DNA of 64,000 bases from an uncultured bacterium (GTDB taxonomy: Bacteria; Vulcanimicrobiota; Xenobia; Xenobiales; Xenobiaceae): contig CAKUDB010000001.1 of NCBI GenBank assembly GCA_934644775.1, forward strand, positions 1 through 64,000, given 5' to 3'. The stretch's first letter is position 1. The number at the start of each line of letters is the position of its first letter. The notes below the pieces were generated by a model that saw nothing but the letters and a program-made list of their open reading frames with translations, did no database searches and was not told the origin of the DNA. Position numbers and translations under genes: made by a program. This document shows positions 16,665-25,390 of the stretch, piece after piece.

Positions 16665-17516
16665 ATGGTAGATCTAGCAAAAAAGAGTGTGGATGAGAAG
16701 GCGAGCGCCGTCGCTAAATCGGCCCTGGAAGATAGTGTCCTAGGGTCGCGCCGTCCTATGTCCGATCCAGCTATTTCGGTACGCAACGTCTCAGTATCTT
16801 TTGGCGGTCGGACTATTTTACATAATGTCAGTTTTGATGTTCCTCGAGGCCATACTTTAGCTATTATGGGCCTTTCAGGCGTAGGTAAAAGTACGACTTT
16901 GCGCTGTTTAGTCGGTTTGCAAAAGCCCGATGAGGGGGAGATATATATAGATGGCCAAAACGTTTTGCAACTTAAACCTAAAGAATTTGATGAACTTCGC
17001 AAGCGTGTAGGTATGGTCTTCCAAATGCCTGCTCTGTTCGATTCGCTCAGTATCGGCGAAAATGTCGCTTTTGGCCTGCGCGAGCATACGCGCCTTTCCG
17101 AGCAAGAGATTCAGCGTATTGTGGCCGAAAAGTTGGCTATCGTCGATCTTCAGGGAATGGCTCATCTTTATCCCAATCAACTTTCCGGAGGTATGCAAAA
17201 GAGGGCCAGCTTAGCCAGAACTATTGCTACTGATCCCGACGTTATTTTGTATGATGAGCCTACTACCGGACTAGATCCGATTTTATCTATGGTTATCAAT
17301 GAGCTTATTTGCGATTTGCAACGCCGTTTAAAAGCTACTTCGGTGGTGGTGACGCACGATATTCGCGGCGCTTTAATGGTGGCTCATCAGATAGCTATGC
17401 TCAATAAAGGCGAATTTACTTGGATGGGAACTCCCCAAGAGTTTCAATCTACCGACGATCCCTTTGTTGTCCAATTCCGCGAAGGCCGGGTTCAAGGGCC
17501 TATCAGGGTGCAGTAA
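16665..17516 (+). CDS. mlaF: MlaF-type ABC ATPase
   Basis: This 283-residue cytoplasmic ATPase energises MlaE. Walker A is GLSGVGKST (about residue 69), the Q loop is VFQMPALFDSL, the signature is LSGGMQKRASLARTIA, and Walker B is VILYDEPTTGLDP followed by the switch His in VVVTHD. A non-conserved N-terminal extension of about 30 residues precedes the ABC domain; an internal ATG at residue 32 (MSDPAISVRN) is an alternative start. Order and spacing with mlaE and mlaD indicate one operon. Confidence 0.95.
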   Translation: MVDLAKKSVDEKASAVAKSALEDSVLGSRRPMSDPAISVRNVSVSFGGRTILHNVSFDVPRGHTLAIMGLSGVGKSTTLRCLVGLQKPDEGEIYIDGQNVLQLKPKEFDELRKRVGMVFQMPALFDSLSIGENVAFGLREHTRLSEQEIQRIVAEKLAIVDLQGMAHLYPNQLSGGMQKRASLARTIATDPDVILYDEPTTGLDPILSMVINELICDLQRRLKATSVVVTHDIRGALMVAHQIAMLNKGEFTWMGTPQEFQSTDDPFVVQFREGRVQGPIRVQ

Positions 17517-17558
17517 TAATGGAATTATTTCGTTTAATTAGAGCAATGGAGGGTGAAA

Positions 17559-19034
17559 ATGGGGCTTAGTCCTGCGGCAAGAGTGGGTATGATGACGGTG
17601 GTGGCCTTCATTTTGCTTGGTCTGGTCTTCCTGCAAATAGGTAAAGTTGGGCCTGACGTGGGTAAAAAATACCACGTTATGTTTGACGACGTTCAAGGTT
17701 TGCAAGTGCGCTCGTCGGTACGTCTTTCTGGTGTGCGTATCGGCTACGTTTCTGATATAGAGCTCAATTCTCAAAATCGCGTAGATGTAACTATTGTAGT
17801 TACTCATGACGGTGCCAAACTTTTTAGTTCCGACTACTTTGTCTATACTATCGCTTCCAATATATTGGGTGATAAATGGTTAGATATTAAGCCTGGCGCT
17901 GTTCCCGAGGGGGTTGAGCCTATCGCTGCCGATGAAGTAGTTGTCGGAACTACCCCTATTTCGCTCGAACAATTGGCCCAAGAGGGCAGCCAGCTTATGG
18001 AAGAGCTGCGCGGCTCTATCGCTGCTTTAAATGAAATAGTTGGCGACGATACTTTCAAAAAGGACGTCAAAGTTACCGTTAATAACATTAGAGACATTTC
18101 TGCTAACTTGAAAGACGCCAGCGGTGACGCCCGTTTGTTAATGGGTGAATTGCGGGTACGTATGGCTAATATCGCCGGTACTATGGAAAATGTCATCGAT
18201 AACGCCTCAGCTACTGTAGCTCAGCTCCGCTCCGACGCTGCTGAAATTGGCGGCAACGTTAGAAATGCTACCTCCACAGTAAATAATTTAGTTCAAGGCA
18301 ATGCTTCTAATTTGAATGCTATTGTTATGAACTTGCGCCAAATGTCTTCTAGCTTAAAAAATACGGCCTCAGCTTTAGAAAATGTGGCCGACAATCCTCA
18401 AATGCGCGGCGATATTTTGGCTATTGCTGCCAATATTCGCAAAGTAAGCGAGGAAGTAGCCGGAATTGCTGGTGATATTCGCACCGTAACTGGCGATCCC
18501 CAAGTTCAGGAAGACTTGCGCGAAACTGTACACAATGTCCGTGAGGCTTCCGGATCGGTTAAGCGTGTAACTCAAAAAGTGGAAGGTGTAGTCGATAAAT
18601 TCCCCGGCAGCTTGAGCCAAGGAGATCGTCCTCTCTTCCAAGGCGACGTGGCTGAAGAACTTAATATGAGTAATGGTCAGCTTTCTACTAATGCCAACGC
18701 TTGGCTCTTCCCTTACGGCGGGCCACTTACTTTCAGAGTCGGTCTCGATTCTATAGGCAACGAAAACTTACTTAATTTACAAGCGGGCAAGGCTTGGGAC
18801 AAGTGGCGAATACGTGGCGGTATCGTTCGCTCCAAAGTAGGGGTGGGGGCCGATGCTTGGTTCTTTGACAAACGCTTAGAGACGTCGTTAGATGTTTATG
18901 ATCCACGCGACATAAAAATCGACGTTTTGGGCAAAGTGGTTCTGCCTGCCGATTGGTATATCTATGGCGGTGTGCGCGATGTTACTGATAAGCATAACAG
19001 CGCTCCAATTATTGGGGCTGGCAAACGCTTTTAG
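17559..19034 (+). CDS. mlaD: MlaD-type MCE protein with long helix and beta-rich C-terminus
   Basis: This 491-residue protein is anchored in the inner membrane by one helix (about 9-28). The MCE domain spans about 37-112 (YHVMFDDVQGLQVRSSVRLSGVRIG; TIASNILGDKWLDIKPG). A long, heptad-like helical region (about 135-360, rich in NV/NI spacing) follows, then a beta-strand-rich C-terminal domain of about 120 residues that alternates aromatic and polar residues and ends in Phe. This architecture matches the trans-envelope MlaD described in Veillonella, where helices span the periplasm and the C-terminus forms an outer-membrane barrel; that it does so here is inference. ATG 17559 has GGAGG six bases upstream. 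Confidence 0.93.
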   Translation: MGLSPAARVGMMTVVAFILLGLVFLQIGKVGPDVGKKYHVMFDDVQGLQVRSSVRLSGVRIGYVSDIELNSQNRVDVTIVVTHDGAKLFSSDYFVYTIASNILGDKWLDIKPGAVPEGVEPIAADEVVVGTTPISLEQLAQEGSQLMEELRGSIAALNEIVGDDTFKKDVKVTVNNIRDISANLKDASGDARLLMGELRVRMANIAGTMENVIDNASATVAQLRSDAAEIGGNVRNATSTVNNLVQGNASNLNAIVMNLRQMSSSLKNTASALENVADNPQMRGDILAIAANIRKVSEEVAGIAGDIRTVTGDPQVQEDLRETVHNVREASGSVKRVTQKVEGVVDKFPGSLSQGDRPLFQGDVAEELNMSNGQLSTNANAWLFPYGGPLTFRVGLDSIGNENLLNLQAGKAWDKWRIRGGIVRSKVGVGADAWFFDKRLETSLDVYDPRDIKIDVLGKVVLPADWYIYGGVRDVTDKHNSAPIIGAGKRF

Positions 19035-19045
19035 TTTAGAAGCGC

Positions 19046-19130
19046 CGGAAGTTCTCCACCTTTTAGGTGGGGGATAAAGGCGGGCGTGGCGAACTTATAC
19101 TGTCAGCAGAGATTGAGCGCATTGGCGCGA
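19046..19130 (+). pseudogene. Short fragment resembling the TnpB C-terminal coding region
   Basis: Translated in one frame this stretch reads SPPFRWGIKAGVANL, which aligns with LPPLLAWGMKAGVVKL from the larger IS200/IS605-type remnant in the ATP synthase operon. DNA similarity between the two stretches is also visible. It sits directly upstream of the kinase and falsely lengthens that open frame. Confidence 0.5.
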
Positions 19131-19159
19131 GCAGCAAAGGGCGGTTAATATCCAAAGCA

Positions 19160-20353
19160 ATGCATACAGGTGATTTTACTTTAGAACCGGGCACTTTACT
19201 GGACGGTCGCTTCTATATCGTAAAGCCGATCAAGGCAGGTGGTATGGGCGCTGTCTATGAGGTGAAAGATCGCATGGTCAACGATCGACTTTGCGCTTTA
19301 AAGCAAATGCTCGACTCTTCGGCTCGCTCTGCCGAGCGTCAAGCAGCTATAGATCGCTTCCTTTCTGAAGTGCAAGTTATGCAGACTTTAAATCATCCTG
19401 GCATTCCCAAAATTTATAGCTCTTTTATTTGTGACAACTCTTTCTTCTTTGCTATGGAATATATCGAAGGCAAAGATTTGGCCACTGTTCTCAAAGAAGA
19501 GGGCAATCCCGGTTTGCCAGTACAGTCGGTGGTCGGCTGGGCTCTACAAACTTTAGACGCTTTAAAGTATTTACATAGTCGCAATCCGGCTATTACTCAC
19601 CGCGATATTAAGCCCTCCAACCTTTTAGTGCGCAGTCGCGATCAGCGTTTAATGCTAATCGACTTTGGTATCTCTCGAGTTACCAACCCAGCCGACGGCT
19701 ATTGGATTGGCACTCCCGGTTATGCTCCTGCCGAGCAACAGCAAGGCCAGCCTGAGCCCAGCAGTGATCTTTATGCTTTAGGGGCCACCATGCACGAGTT
19801 GCTGACCGGTCGCAAGCCCAAAGATTGGGATTTCCCCGCTTTTGAAGATTTTGACGTTAAAGTACCCGAAGATTTACAGCAAATTATCTGGAACGCCTTA
19901 GGTACTTGGCCTGAAGAGCGCTATGCTAGCGCTGAAGCTATGTATAACGACTTAAAGAGTTTGCCCGGAGTCTTTGTCAGTTTGCCAGAAAATGGGCGGG
20001 CTGAGCAATTCGAAGACGCTGTAGTAAAATTGCGCGACCGTTTATATTTCTATCTTAACGACCTTATCCAAAAATATGCCAATGAGTGTCACACCTCATA
20101 TCTGCCGCAAAACCTGGATTTTTTTGAGTTTACTTTAGCTTGCTCTACTCCCTTTTCGCTTCGAGTAGTTAAGAACTTGGACGAAATGTGCGTACAGTTC
20201 TACGAGAAACAGGGCATTTTATCCCCAGTTTTGCTCGACAGTGTCAATCCGCTCAATCCCGGTTGGGAGCAAAAGATCGATGCTTTAATTAAGCGCTTTG
20301 TCAAAGATTACGAAGATAGTAAAGGCGGAGGCTGGGGCATAAGTTTGATGTAG
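19160..20353 (+). CDS. Hanks-type serine/threonine protein kinase
   Basis: This soluble kinase of 397 residues shows all core motifs: glycine loop IKAGGMGAVYEV, catalytic Lys in CALKQML, HRDIKPSNLL with catalytic Asp, DFGIS, and activation segment GTPGYAPAEQQQGQPEPSSDLYALG. The kinase domain covers about 14-275. A C-terminal region of about 120 residues is unassigned and has no transmembrane helix or PASTA repeat. ATG 19160 is chosen because the frame upstream to GTG 19067 overlaps a transposon-like fragment; ribosome-site support is weak for either. It lies 125 bases after mlaD in the same direction and ends in a terminator, so it may be co-transcribed with mlaEFD. Substrates are unknown. 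Confidence 0.92.
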   Translation: MHTGDFTLEPGTLLDGRFYIVKPIKAGGMGAVYEVKDRMVNDRLCALKQMLDSSARSAERQAAIDRFLSEVQVMQTLNHPGIPKIYSSFICDNSFFFAMEYIEGKDLATVLKEEGNPGLPVQSVVGWALQTLDALKYLHSRNPAITHRDIKPSNLLVRSRDQRLMLIDFGISRVTNPADGYWIGTPGYAPAEQQQGQPEPSSDLYALGATMHELLTGRKPKDWDFPAFEDFDVKVPEDLQQIIWNALGTWPEERYASAEAMYNDLKSLPGVFVSLPENGRAEQFEDAVVKLRDRLYFYLNDLIQKYANECHTSYLPQNLDFFEFTLACSTPFSLRVVKNLDEMCVQFYEKQGILSPVLLDSVNPLNPGWEQKIDALIKRFVKDYEDSKGGGWGISLM

Positions 20354-20380
20354 TCCTTGGCTCGAAGATTTTTTTAGTTT

Positions 20381-20428
20381 AATCGGCGTCTGAAGAGTGA
20401 ACCTTTTTCTGGCGTCGATTATTTTTTG
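20381..20428 (+). terminator. Terminator after the kinase gene
   Basis: AATCGGCG pairs with CGTCGATT (one G-T pair) across a loop of about 24 bases, followed by ATTTTTT. Confidence 0.65.
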
Positions 20429-20519
20429 CGCTGCAAAGGCAGAAAGAAAAATTCGTCGTATATGCGCAGAACGACCACTTTGGACTGTTTGACTTTTGTC
20501 TGAATTAGGAGCCTGAAAG

Positions 20520-21503
20520 ATGTCCGTCCGTGCCCAATTGGCAGTTTTTTTGCTAGGGTTTATCTATACTTTGCTCTTAGTGCCTCTGGTGAAGCGCCTG
20601 GCTGTCTATTGTGGTGCTTTAGATAAGCCCAATGCTCGCAAAGTACACCATCAGCCCATTCCTTTGTGGGGCGGTTTGGGGGTAGCTGGCGGCTATTTCT
20701 TGGCTACGGCCAGCGTTATCGGTTTATCCCAATCATTTAGAGAAGCTGTCACTCCAACTATAATCTCCCAGCTTATCGGCATGACTTTGGGCGGTTTAAT
20801 TATTTTAGTAGTGGGTATGATCGACGATCGCTACGGTATGCCTGCCAAAGTTAAATTGGCTTTGCAACTTGTCACCGGTTTGGTAATGTTCTATTTCGGT
20901 ATAAAAATCGACTATATTACCGTGCCCTGGTATGGAGTTATCTTTTTAAGCACTTGGCAAAGTATCTTGGTGACGCTTTTTTGGATCGCCGGTATTACCA
21001 ATGCTTTAAATTTGATCGACGGCTTGGACGGCCTTTTGGCCGGCGTCTCTTTAACCGTAGCTTCGGTATTTTTCGTTGTCAGTTTACTTAAGGGCCAATT
21101 CGTAATTGCTTTGGTAATGGCTTGTTTAGCCGGTTGCTCTTTGGGATTTTTACGTTACAACTTTAATCCAGCTCAGATTTTTATGGGCGATACGGGCAGT
21201 CTCTTCTTCGGTCTCATGTTCGCCGGTTGGTCTATAATTGGATTGCTTAAGAGCACGGCAACTTTTGCTTTCTTATTGCCCATCTTCTTAATGGCCGTCC
21301 CTATTTTCGATACTACGTTTGCCATTTTGCGCCGTTTGTTGGCTCATAAGCCTATTTTTCAAGCTGATAAAGGCCATTTACACCACCGTTTATTAAGTTT
21401 GGGTTTAAGTCAGCGCCAGGTAGTTTTAATTATTTATGCTATTAACACGGCCTTTGGTCTTTGTGGTTTGGCCTTATTCTATTGGACTTGCAGAGGAGAG
21501 TAA
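20520..21503 (+). CDS. wecA: WecA/TagO-type undecaprenyl-phosphate sugar-1-phosphate transferase
   Basis: This 327-residue polytopic membrane enzyme transfers a sugar-1-phosphate, usually GlcNAc-1-P, from UDP-sugar to undecaprenyl phosphate and so starts a surface polymer. Motifs of the MraY/WecA/TagO superfamily are present: KVHHQPIPLWGGLG, GMIDDRYGM (catalytic Asp pair), NALNLIDGLDGLLAG, FMGDTGSLFFG and the C-terminal GHLHHRLL loop. About ten hydrophobic helices can be seen. The next gene makes UDP-ManNAc from UDP-GlcNAc and starts six bases later, which fits a polysaccharide pathway rather than peptidoglycan MraY. The precise acceptor pathway is unknown. Confidence 0.92.
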   Translation: MSVRAQLAVFLLGFIYTLLLVPLVKRLAVYCGALDKPNARKVHHQPIPLWGGLGVAGGYFLATASVIGLSQSFREAVTPTIISQLIGMTLGGLIILVVGMIDDRYGMPAKVKLALQLVTGLVMFYFGIKIDYITVPWYGVIFLSTWQSILVTLFWIAGITNALNLIDGLDGLLAGVSLTVASVFFVVSLLKGQFVIALVMACLAGCSLGFLRYNFNPAQIFMGDTGSLFFGLMFAGWSIIGLLKSTATFAFLLPIFLMAVPIFDTTFAILRRLLAHKPIFQADKGHLHHRLLSLGLSQRQVVLIIYAINTAFGLCGLALFYWTCRGE

Positions 21504-21509
21504 TTAAAA

Positions 21510-22724
21510 GTGCACAATTTAATCCACGTTATGGTCGTTTTCGGCACTCGCCCGGAAGCTATCAAGATGGCTCCGGTGGTCTTAGAGCTTAAAGCCAATC
21601 CTAGGTTTAAAGTTACTACCGTAGTTACTGCTCAGCACAGAGAAATTCTCGATCAAGTATTAGAACTTTTCCATATTGAGCCCGATATAGACTTAAATAC
21701 CATGAAGGCTAATCAGACTCTTACGGGCATTACGGTGCGAGTTTTGCAAGGCTTAGAGCCGGTTTTATTGGAAAAACGGCCCGATATAGTTTTGGTGCAA
21801 GGCGATACTAGTACGGCTTTTGTGGCCGGTTTGGCTGCTTTTTACCAAAAGATTCCCGTCGGCCATATTGAAGCGGGCTTGCGTACAGACAAAATTTACG
21901 ATCCTTTCCCCGAAGAGATGAATAGGCGCTTGCTCTCTCGTCTAGCCGAAATGCAGTTCCCTCCTACCAAGTGGGCCTATAATAATTTGGCTCAGGAAGG
22001 CTTAGTTTTTGAGGATACTTACATTACCGGAAATACTGTAGCCGACGCTTTGAAACTTATCGTCGCCAATTTGCCCGAGGGATTGCCAAGCGACTTAAAG
22101 ATTGTGCCCCCCTGGGGAGAGGAAGAAAGCCCCTCTCCGGTTGAGCCTTGGCCATTGGAGGGGCAGACCGCTCGGCGTATGGTTTTAGTGGAAACTCACC
22201 GAAGAGAAAATTTGGGAGAGCCTATGGCTCAGATCTGTCGCGCTTTGCGTCGCTTAACTGAGAAGTTCACCGACATTGAAGTCGTTTTTAGCGTCCATCC
22301 CAATCCTAAAGTGCGTGAAGTTGTCTGCCCAGCTTTACAAGGCTTGCCCCGAGTCCATCTTTTAGAGCCTATGCCTTATACTAATTTGTTGCGTTTGATG
22401 CGCTCGGCCTACTTAATTATGACCGATTCGGGAGGCATTCAAGAGGAAGCCCCTTCCTTAGGGGTGCCGGTAGTAGTCTTGAGAGAGACTACCGAGCGTC
22501 CCGAAGGTATCGAATCGGGCAATGCCGTTTTGGCAGGCTGTAATGAAGATAAAGTTTTGGCTTTAGCTTCCGATATTTTAGCCCACAGTGATATTCATAG
22601 GCGCATGGCCCAAACTTCCAGCCCTTACGGCGATGGTTTGGCTTCCCAGCGAATCGCTCAAGCTATTTTGCATAAGTTTTATCCCCAAGAATGGGTCGCT
22701 CCCGAACCGTTCGCAGTTAAATAG
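21510..22724 (+). CDS. wecB: UDP-N-acetylglucosamine 2-epimerase (non-hydrolysing)
   Basis: This 404-residue cytosolic enzyme interconverts UDP-GlcNAc and UDP-ManNAc. Signatures include VVFGTRPEAIKMAPVV at the N-terminus, VVTAQHREILDQVL, VQGDTSTAFVAGLAAFY, GHIEAGLRT, PEEMNRRL, HRREN and LIMTDSGGIQEEAPSLG, with the late catalytic Glu region TTERPEG. A short unconserved insert (GEEESPSPVEPWPLEGQT) lies near residue 205. GTG 21510 is preceded by GAGGAG; an internal ATG at 21531 would start MVVFGTRPE. It is paired with the wecA-type gene and followed 18 bases later by the ATP synthase genes, so read-through into atp is likely. Confidence 0.95.
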   Translation: MHNLIHVMVVFGTRPEAIKMAPVVLELKANPRFKVTTVVTAQHREILDQVLELFHIEPDIDLNTMKANQTLTGITVRVLQGLEPVLLEKRPDIVLVQGDTSTAFVAGLAAFYQKIPVGHIEAGLRTDKIYDPFPEEMNRRLLSRLAEMQFPPTKWAYNNLAQEGLVFEDTYITGNTVADALKLIVANLPEGLPSDLKIVPPWGEEESPSPVEPWPLEGQTARRMVLVETHRRENLGEPMAQICRALRRLTEKFTDIEVVFSVHPNPKVREVVCPALQGLPRVHLLEPMPYTNLLRLMRSAYLIMTDSGGIQEEAPSLGVPVVVLRETTERPEGIESGNAVLAGCNEDKVLALASDILAHSDIHRRMAQTSSPYGDGLASQRIAQAILHKFYPQEWVAPEPFAVK

Positions 22725-22742
22725 AAGACCTAAACAGTCGCT

Positions 22743-23552
22743 ATGGATGGAAATAAGCATCGTTCAAACGATCAAGAATTGTCTATCGAAGAGCTGGAAG
22801 CTATCTTTTCCGGCCCCTCTTTGGCCGATTCTGTCGATTCCGAGGCCGACAGCCCAGAACTAACTAAGCTTACTCAAGAGATCTTGAGCCAATGGGCCGC
22901 TACAAAGGAAGTTCCAGACGCTTCTAACCCCGAGCCCTCAAGGCTGTCGGCCCAGCCTGAATTGTCTGAATCTACTCAGAGTAAGCCACCGGGCACCTTT
23001 TTAAAGGCTCAACTTAATCTAATGGCTTCCGGTGCTTCCGATGTGGCGGCTCGCCGTACTTACAAAAGCGAATACGAAGTAAGTAACTTTACTGCTGCTT
23101 CGGAGAAAAAGGCCCAGATCCAAGCCGTTTCGACTGCTCCCCCAGAAGATGAAGAAGTTCCTCCTCTAGATCCCCATTCGCCGGAAGCTCTGCGCGAGCG
23201 TATTAGGGCTTACCAAGAAAAATCCCGAGAGAAGAATCTTGTGGCCCAGTCTTTGGGCATCGTCTTCTCTTTCGGTTTTACTGTAGCGGCCGTTATTTTG
23301 GCTTTTTGGTATTTAGGGCAGCGGGCTGTAGAATATAGCGGCTTAGCTTGGCTAGCTTATCCCTTTATTATTTTCGGTGTTTTGTTAGGTTTGTACTCAG
23401 GAGCTTTAGTATTGAAACCTTTCCTTAAAGGGGCCTTGTCGACAGCTCAGTCGGCCCAAGATAAAGCTAAAAAACCTTCTCCAACAGCAGTGTCGGCCGC
23501 TAAGAGCCAAGCTGAAGCTTTGTCGGCTGATAACGATGAAGGTAAGAAGTAA
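22743..23552 (+). CDS. atpZ: AtpZ/AtpI-like ATP synthase assembly protein with long disordered tail
   Basis: The C-terminal half of this 269-residue protein has two transmembrane helices (about 173-192 and 204-222), in a context typical of the AtpZ (PF09527) proteins at the head of atp operons; these are thought to help assembly or Mg2+ uptake. The first 150 or so residues are charged, Ser/Pro/Glu-rich and look disordered, which is much longer than usual. Its stop overlaps the start of the next gene (TAATG). No good ribosome site precedes the ATG. The family call rests on position and helix pattern. Confidence 0.7.
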   Translation: MDGNKHRSNDQELSIEELEAIFSGPSLADSVDSEADSPELTKLTQEILSQWAATKEVPDASNPEPSRLSAQPELSESTQSKPPGTFLKAQLNLMASGASDVAARRTYKSEYEVSNFTAASEKKAQIQAVSTAPPEDEEVPPLDPHSPEALRERIRAYQEKSREKNLVAQSLGIVFSFGFTVAAVILAFWYLGQRAVEYSGLAWLAYPFIIFGVLLGLYSGALVLKPFLKGALSTAQSAQDKAKKPSPTAVSAAKSQAEALSADNDEGKK

Positions 23553-23905
23553 TGGAAACTTTATCAGCACTTAATATAAAGGCTTTTCTTTGTGGTTCGG
23601 TTATCGGCATTTTGCATTGGATAGTCTGGTATTGTTGGTCAAATAAGTTTTTTCAATCTTTGATTGACAAGGAATTAAATAATTCCTGGGGGAAGATGGA
23701 CGGCGCATTCTTCAAAACACAGTTTTTTTTACCATGGCTGGTTGTTGCTGGAGGTGTGTATGGAGCTTTTAAGCTCCTTTCATTTCCCGTATTGCCCGTA
23801 TGCTTAGGTGTCGTAACTGCTATCTCATTGGGATTGGTCTTAGTAGTCCTTTTTATTATTAAGCAGAAAGAGACCGGCTCGCGGCGGGCTAAGGAGGAAA
23901 AATAA
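23552..23905 (+). CDS. atpI: AtpI-like ATP synthase subunit I
   Basis: This 117-residue protein has three or four hydrophobic segments (about 8-27, 57-75 and 80-103) and a basic tail, the usual form of ATP synthase I-chain proteins, which assist c-ring assembly. Direct sequence identity cannot be judged by eye. It overlaps atpZ at the stop codon and ends two bases before atpB, so translational coupling is likely. Confidence 0.68.
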   Translation: METLSALNIKAFLCGSVIGILHWIVWYCWSNKFFQSLIDKELNNSWGKMDGAFFKTQFFLPWLVVAGGVYGAFKLLSFPVLPVCLGVVTAISLGLVLVVLFIIKQKETGSRRAKEEK

Positions 23906-23907
23906 TT

Positions 23908-24924
23908 ATGGGCTGGAGTTATTTGGGGGGAGTTGCAGCGAGCGCTTTTTTAGCCTCAGCGCCCATTGAGGCTGTCGGGTTGGCCAATATTGGCAATCAG
24001 ATTTTGATCGCTTCTACAATTTTAGTAATAGTTGCGGCTCTGATTTTGGCTGTTATAGGACGTCGCCAGCTCGGCGTCGTTTCTACAGGTATGGGAGCTG
24101 TCTTCGAGCACGTCTACGAATTTGTCAACGATATGGCCTCTTCTTTTATGGGAGAGCGCGGCGAGCGTTATGCTCCTTTTGCCATGTCCATATTTTTATT
24201 CGTTCTCTTGTGTAACTGGTCGGGCCTTTTGCCCGTACCGGCTGTGCTCTTAGGCGGAGAAGAGGGCCACTCTCACCTTATTTTTGAAGCTCCTACCGCT
24301 TCTTACAATACTACTTTAGCTTTGGCTATCGTTTCTTGTATAGCTTTTACCTACTATGGCCTAAAGCAAAAGATTTGTGGCGATCCTCTTCAAGAGCGGC
24401 TCGAAGCCGAAAAAACTGCCCGCAGGAAGGCTGCTTTATCAGCTAAAGACGATTCTCAAGAAAAGGCTGCCCTTCCTCATTTCGAAGAGGGGCGCGGACT
24501 CTTTGTCGGCTTCTTCGTTTGGTTGCAACATTATTTGGGCCCCGTACCTGAATTGTGGCGGCAATTTACCGGGATTATGCGCTATGTCTTAGTTCCCGCT
24601 TTGGCTGTGCTCTTCTGCGGCTTGAATATTATCGAAGAAGTTGCCCGTTTACTCTCTCTCTCTTTCCGTCTTTATGGAAATATCCATGGAGAACACGAAG
24701 TCAAGAGCAATTTGCTCGGAGTCGGCGGAGAGTTCTTCCGCTCTATTTTTGCTGCCGACGCCGGTATGGCTGTAAAGTTTAAAGGCGCGATTCTGAGCTT
24801 CACTATGTGGGGCGTTTCTCTCTTCGTTACTTGTATCGGCGCTTTGGCTGGTTTTATCCAGGCTTTTGTATTTTGTATCTTGACTTTGTCTTATATCAGC
24901 CACTTAGTAGCTGACGAACATTAG
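23908..24924 (+). CDS. atpB: F-type ATP synthase subunit a
   Basis: Subunit a forms the ion half-channels beside the c ring. The essential Arg is in LSLSFRLYGNIHGEH, and the C-terminal helix pair (GVSLFVTCIGALAGFIQAFVFCILTLSYI) is conserved. At 338 residues it is longer than the usual 220-290 because of a charged, Lys/Ala/Glu-rich insertion (about 155-197, containing RLEAEKTARRKAALSAKDD) between hydrophobic segments and a His-containing loop before it (EEGHSHLIF). The insertion probably forms a soluble loop. It lies second after atpI in the operon and upstream of atpE. Confidence 0.95.
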   Translation: MGWSYLGGVAASAFLASAPIEAVGLANIGNQILIASTILVIVAALILAVIGRRQLGVVSTGMGAVFEHVYEFVNDMASSFMGERGERYAPFAMSIFLFVLLCNWSGLLPVPAVLLGGEEGHSHLIFEAPTASYNTTLALAIVSCIAFTYYGLKQKICGDPLQERLEAEKTARRKAALSAKDDSQEKAALPHFEEGRGLFVGFFVWLQHYLGPVPELWRQFTGIMRYVLVPALAVLFCGLNIIEEVARLLSLSFRLYGNIHGEHEVKSNLLGVGGEFFRSIFAADAGMAVKFKGAILSFTMWGVSLFVTCIGALAGFIQAFVFCILTLSYISHLVADEH

Positions 24925-24994
24925 GAGTCTATAAAAAGGTAAGCTTTTAGAGGCAATTTGCACAATTGTCTCTAAGGTGTTTCGGAGGTAAAAA

Positions 24995-25372
24995 ATGTAC
25001 TCTAAAGTTGGAAAATTGTTTGGCATTTTGTCTATGTTTGCCATGGGAGTTTTCTGCTCTATGCCCGCTTTGGCTCAGGAAGCTGCTGAGGGCGCTGCTA
25101 CAGCCGCTACCGCAGCTGCTGCTACCGGCAACGAATCCTATTTCTTGAGCACCAGCGCTATTTACGCTTTATCGGCCGCTCTGGTTTTGGGCTTAGCCGC
25201 TGTAGCTGGTAGTTTTGGTCAGGCCAACGCTGCTGCCAAGGCTGTTGAAGGTGTAGCTCGCAATCCTGAAGCTTCCGGCAAGATTCAGAGTTTGTGCCTC
25301 TTAAGCTTGGCCTTCATCGAATCTCTGAGCATTTACGCTTTGGTTATCGCTCTGTTACTTATCAACAAGTAA
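24995..25372 (+). CDS. atpE: F-type ATP synthase subunit c with signal-like N-terminus
   Basis: Subunit c builds the rotating membrane ring. Residues 1-27 resemble a cleavable signal peptide (ends PALA, before QEAAEG), followed by an Ala/Thr-rich stretch to about 47; the hairpin is at about 53-123. The polar loop AVEGVARNPEASGKI is typical. The ion-binding carboxylate is Glu109 in AFIESLSIYAL, with Ser110 next to it and Gln76 in the first helix (GSFGQANAAAKAVE). Gln, Glu and Ser match three of the Na+ ligands known from Ilyobacter/Propionigenium rings, though the Thr that follows is Leu here. CGGAGG precedes the ATG. Confidence 0.95.
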   Translation: MYSKVGKLFGILSMFAMGVFCSMPALAQEAAEGAATAATAAAATGNESYFLSTSAIYALSAALVLGLAAVAGSFGQANAAAKAVEGVARNPEASGKIQSLCLLSLAFIESLSIYALVIALLLINK

Positions 25373-25390
25373 GTTTTTCCCATTTAAAAG

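Noticed and set aside
19067..19159. N-terminal extension of the kinase from GTG 19067
   Set aside because: The extra 31 residues come from sequence that resembles a TnpB fragment in another frame, and no kinase has them conserved.
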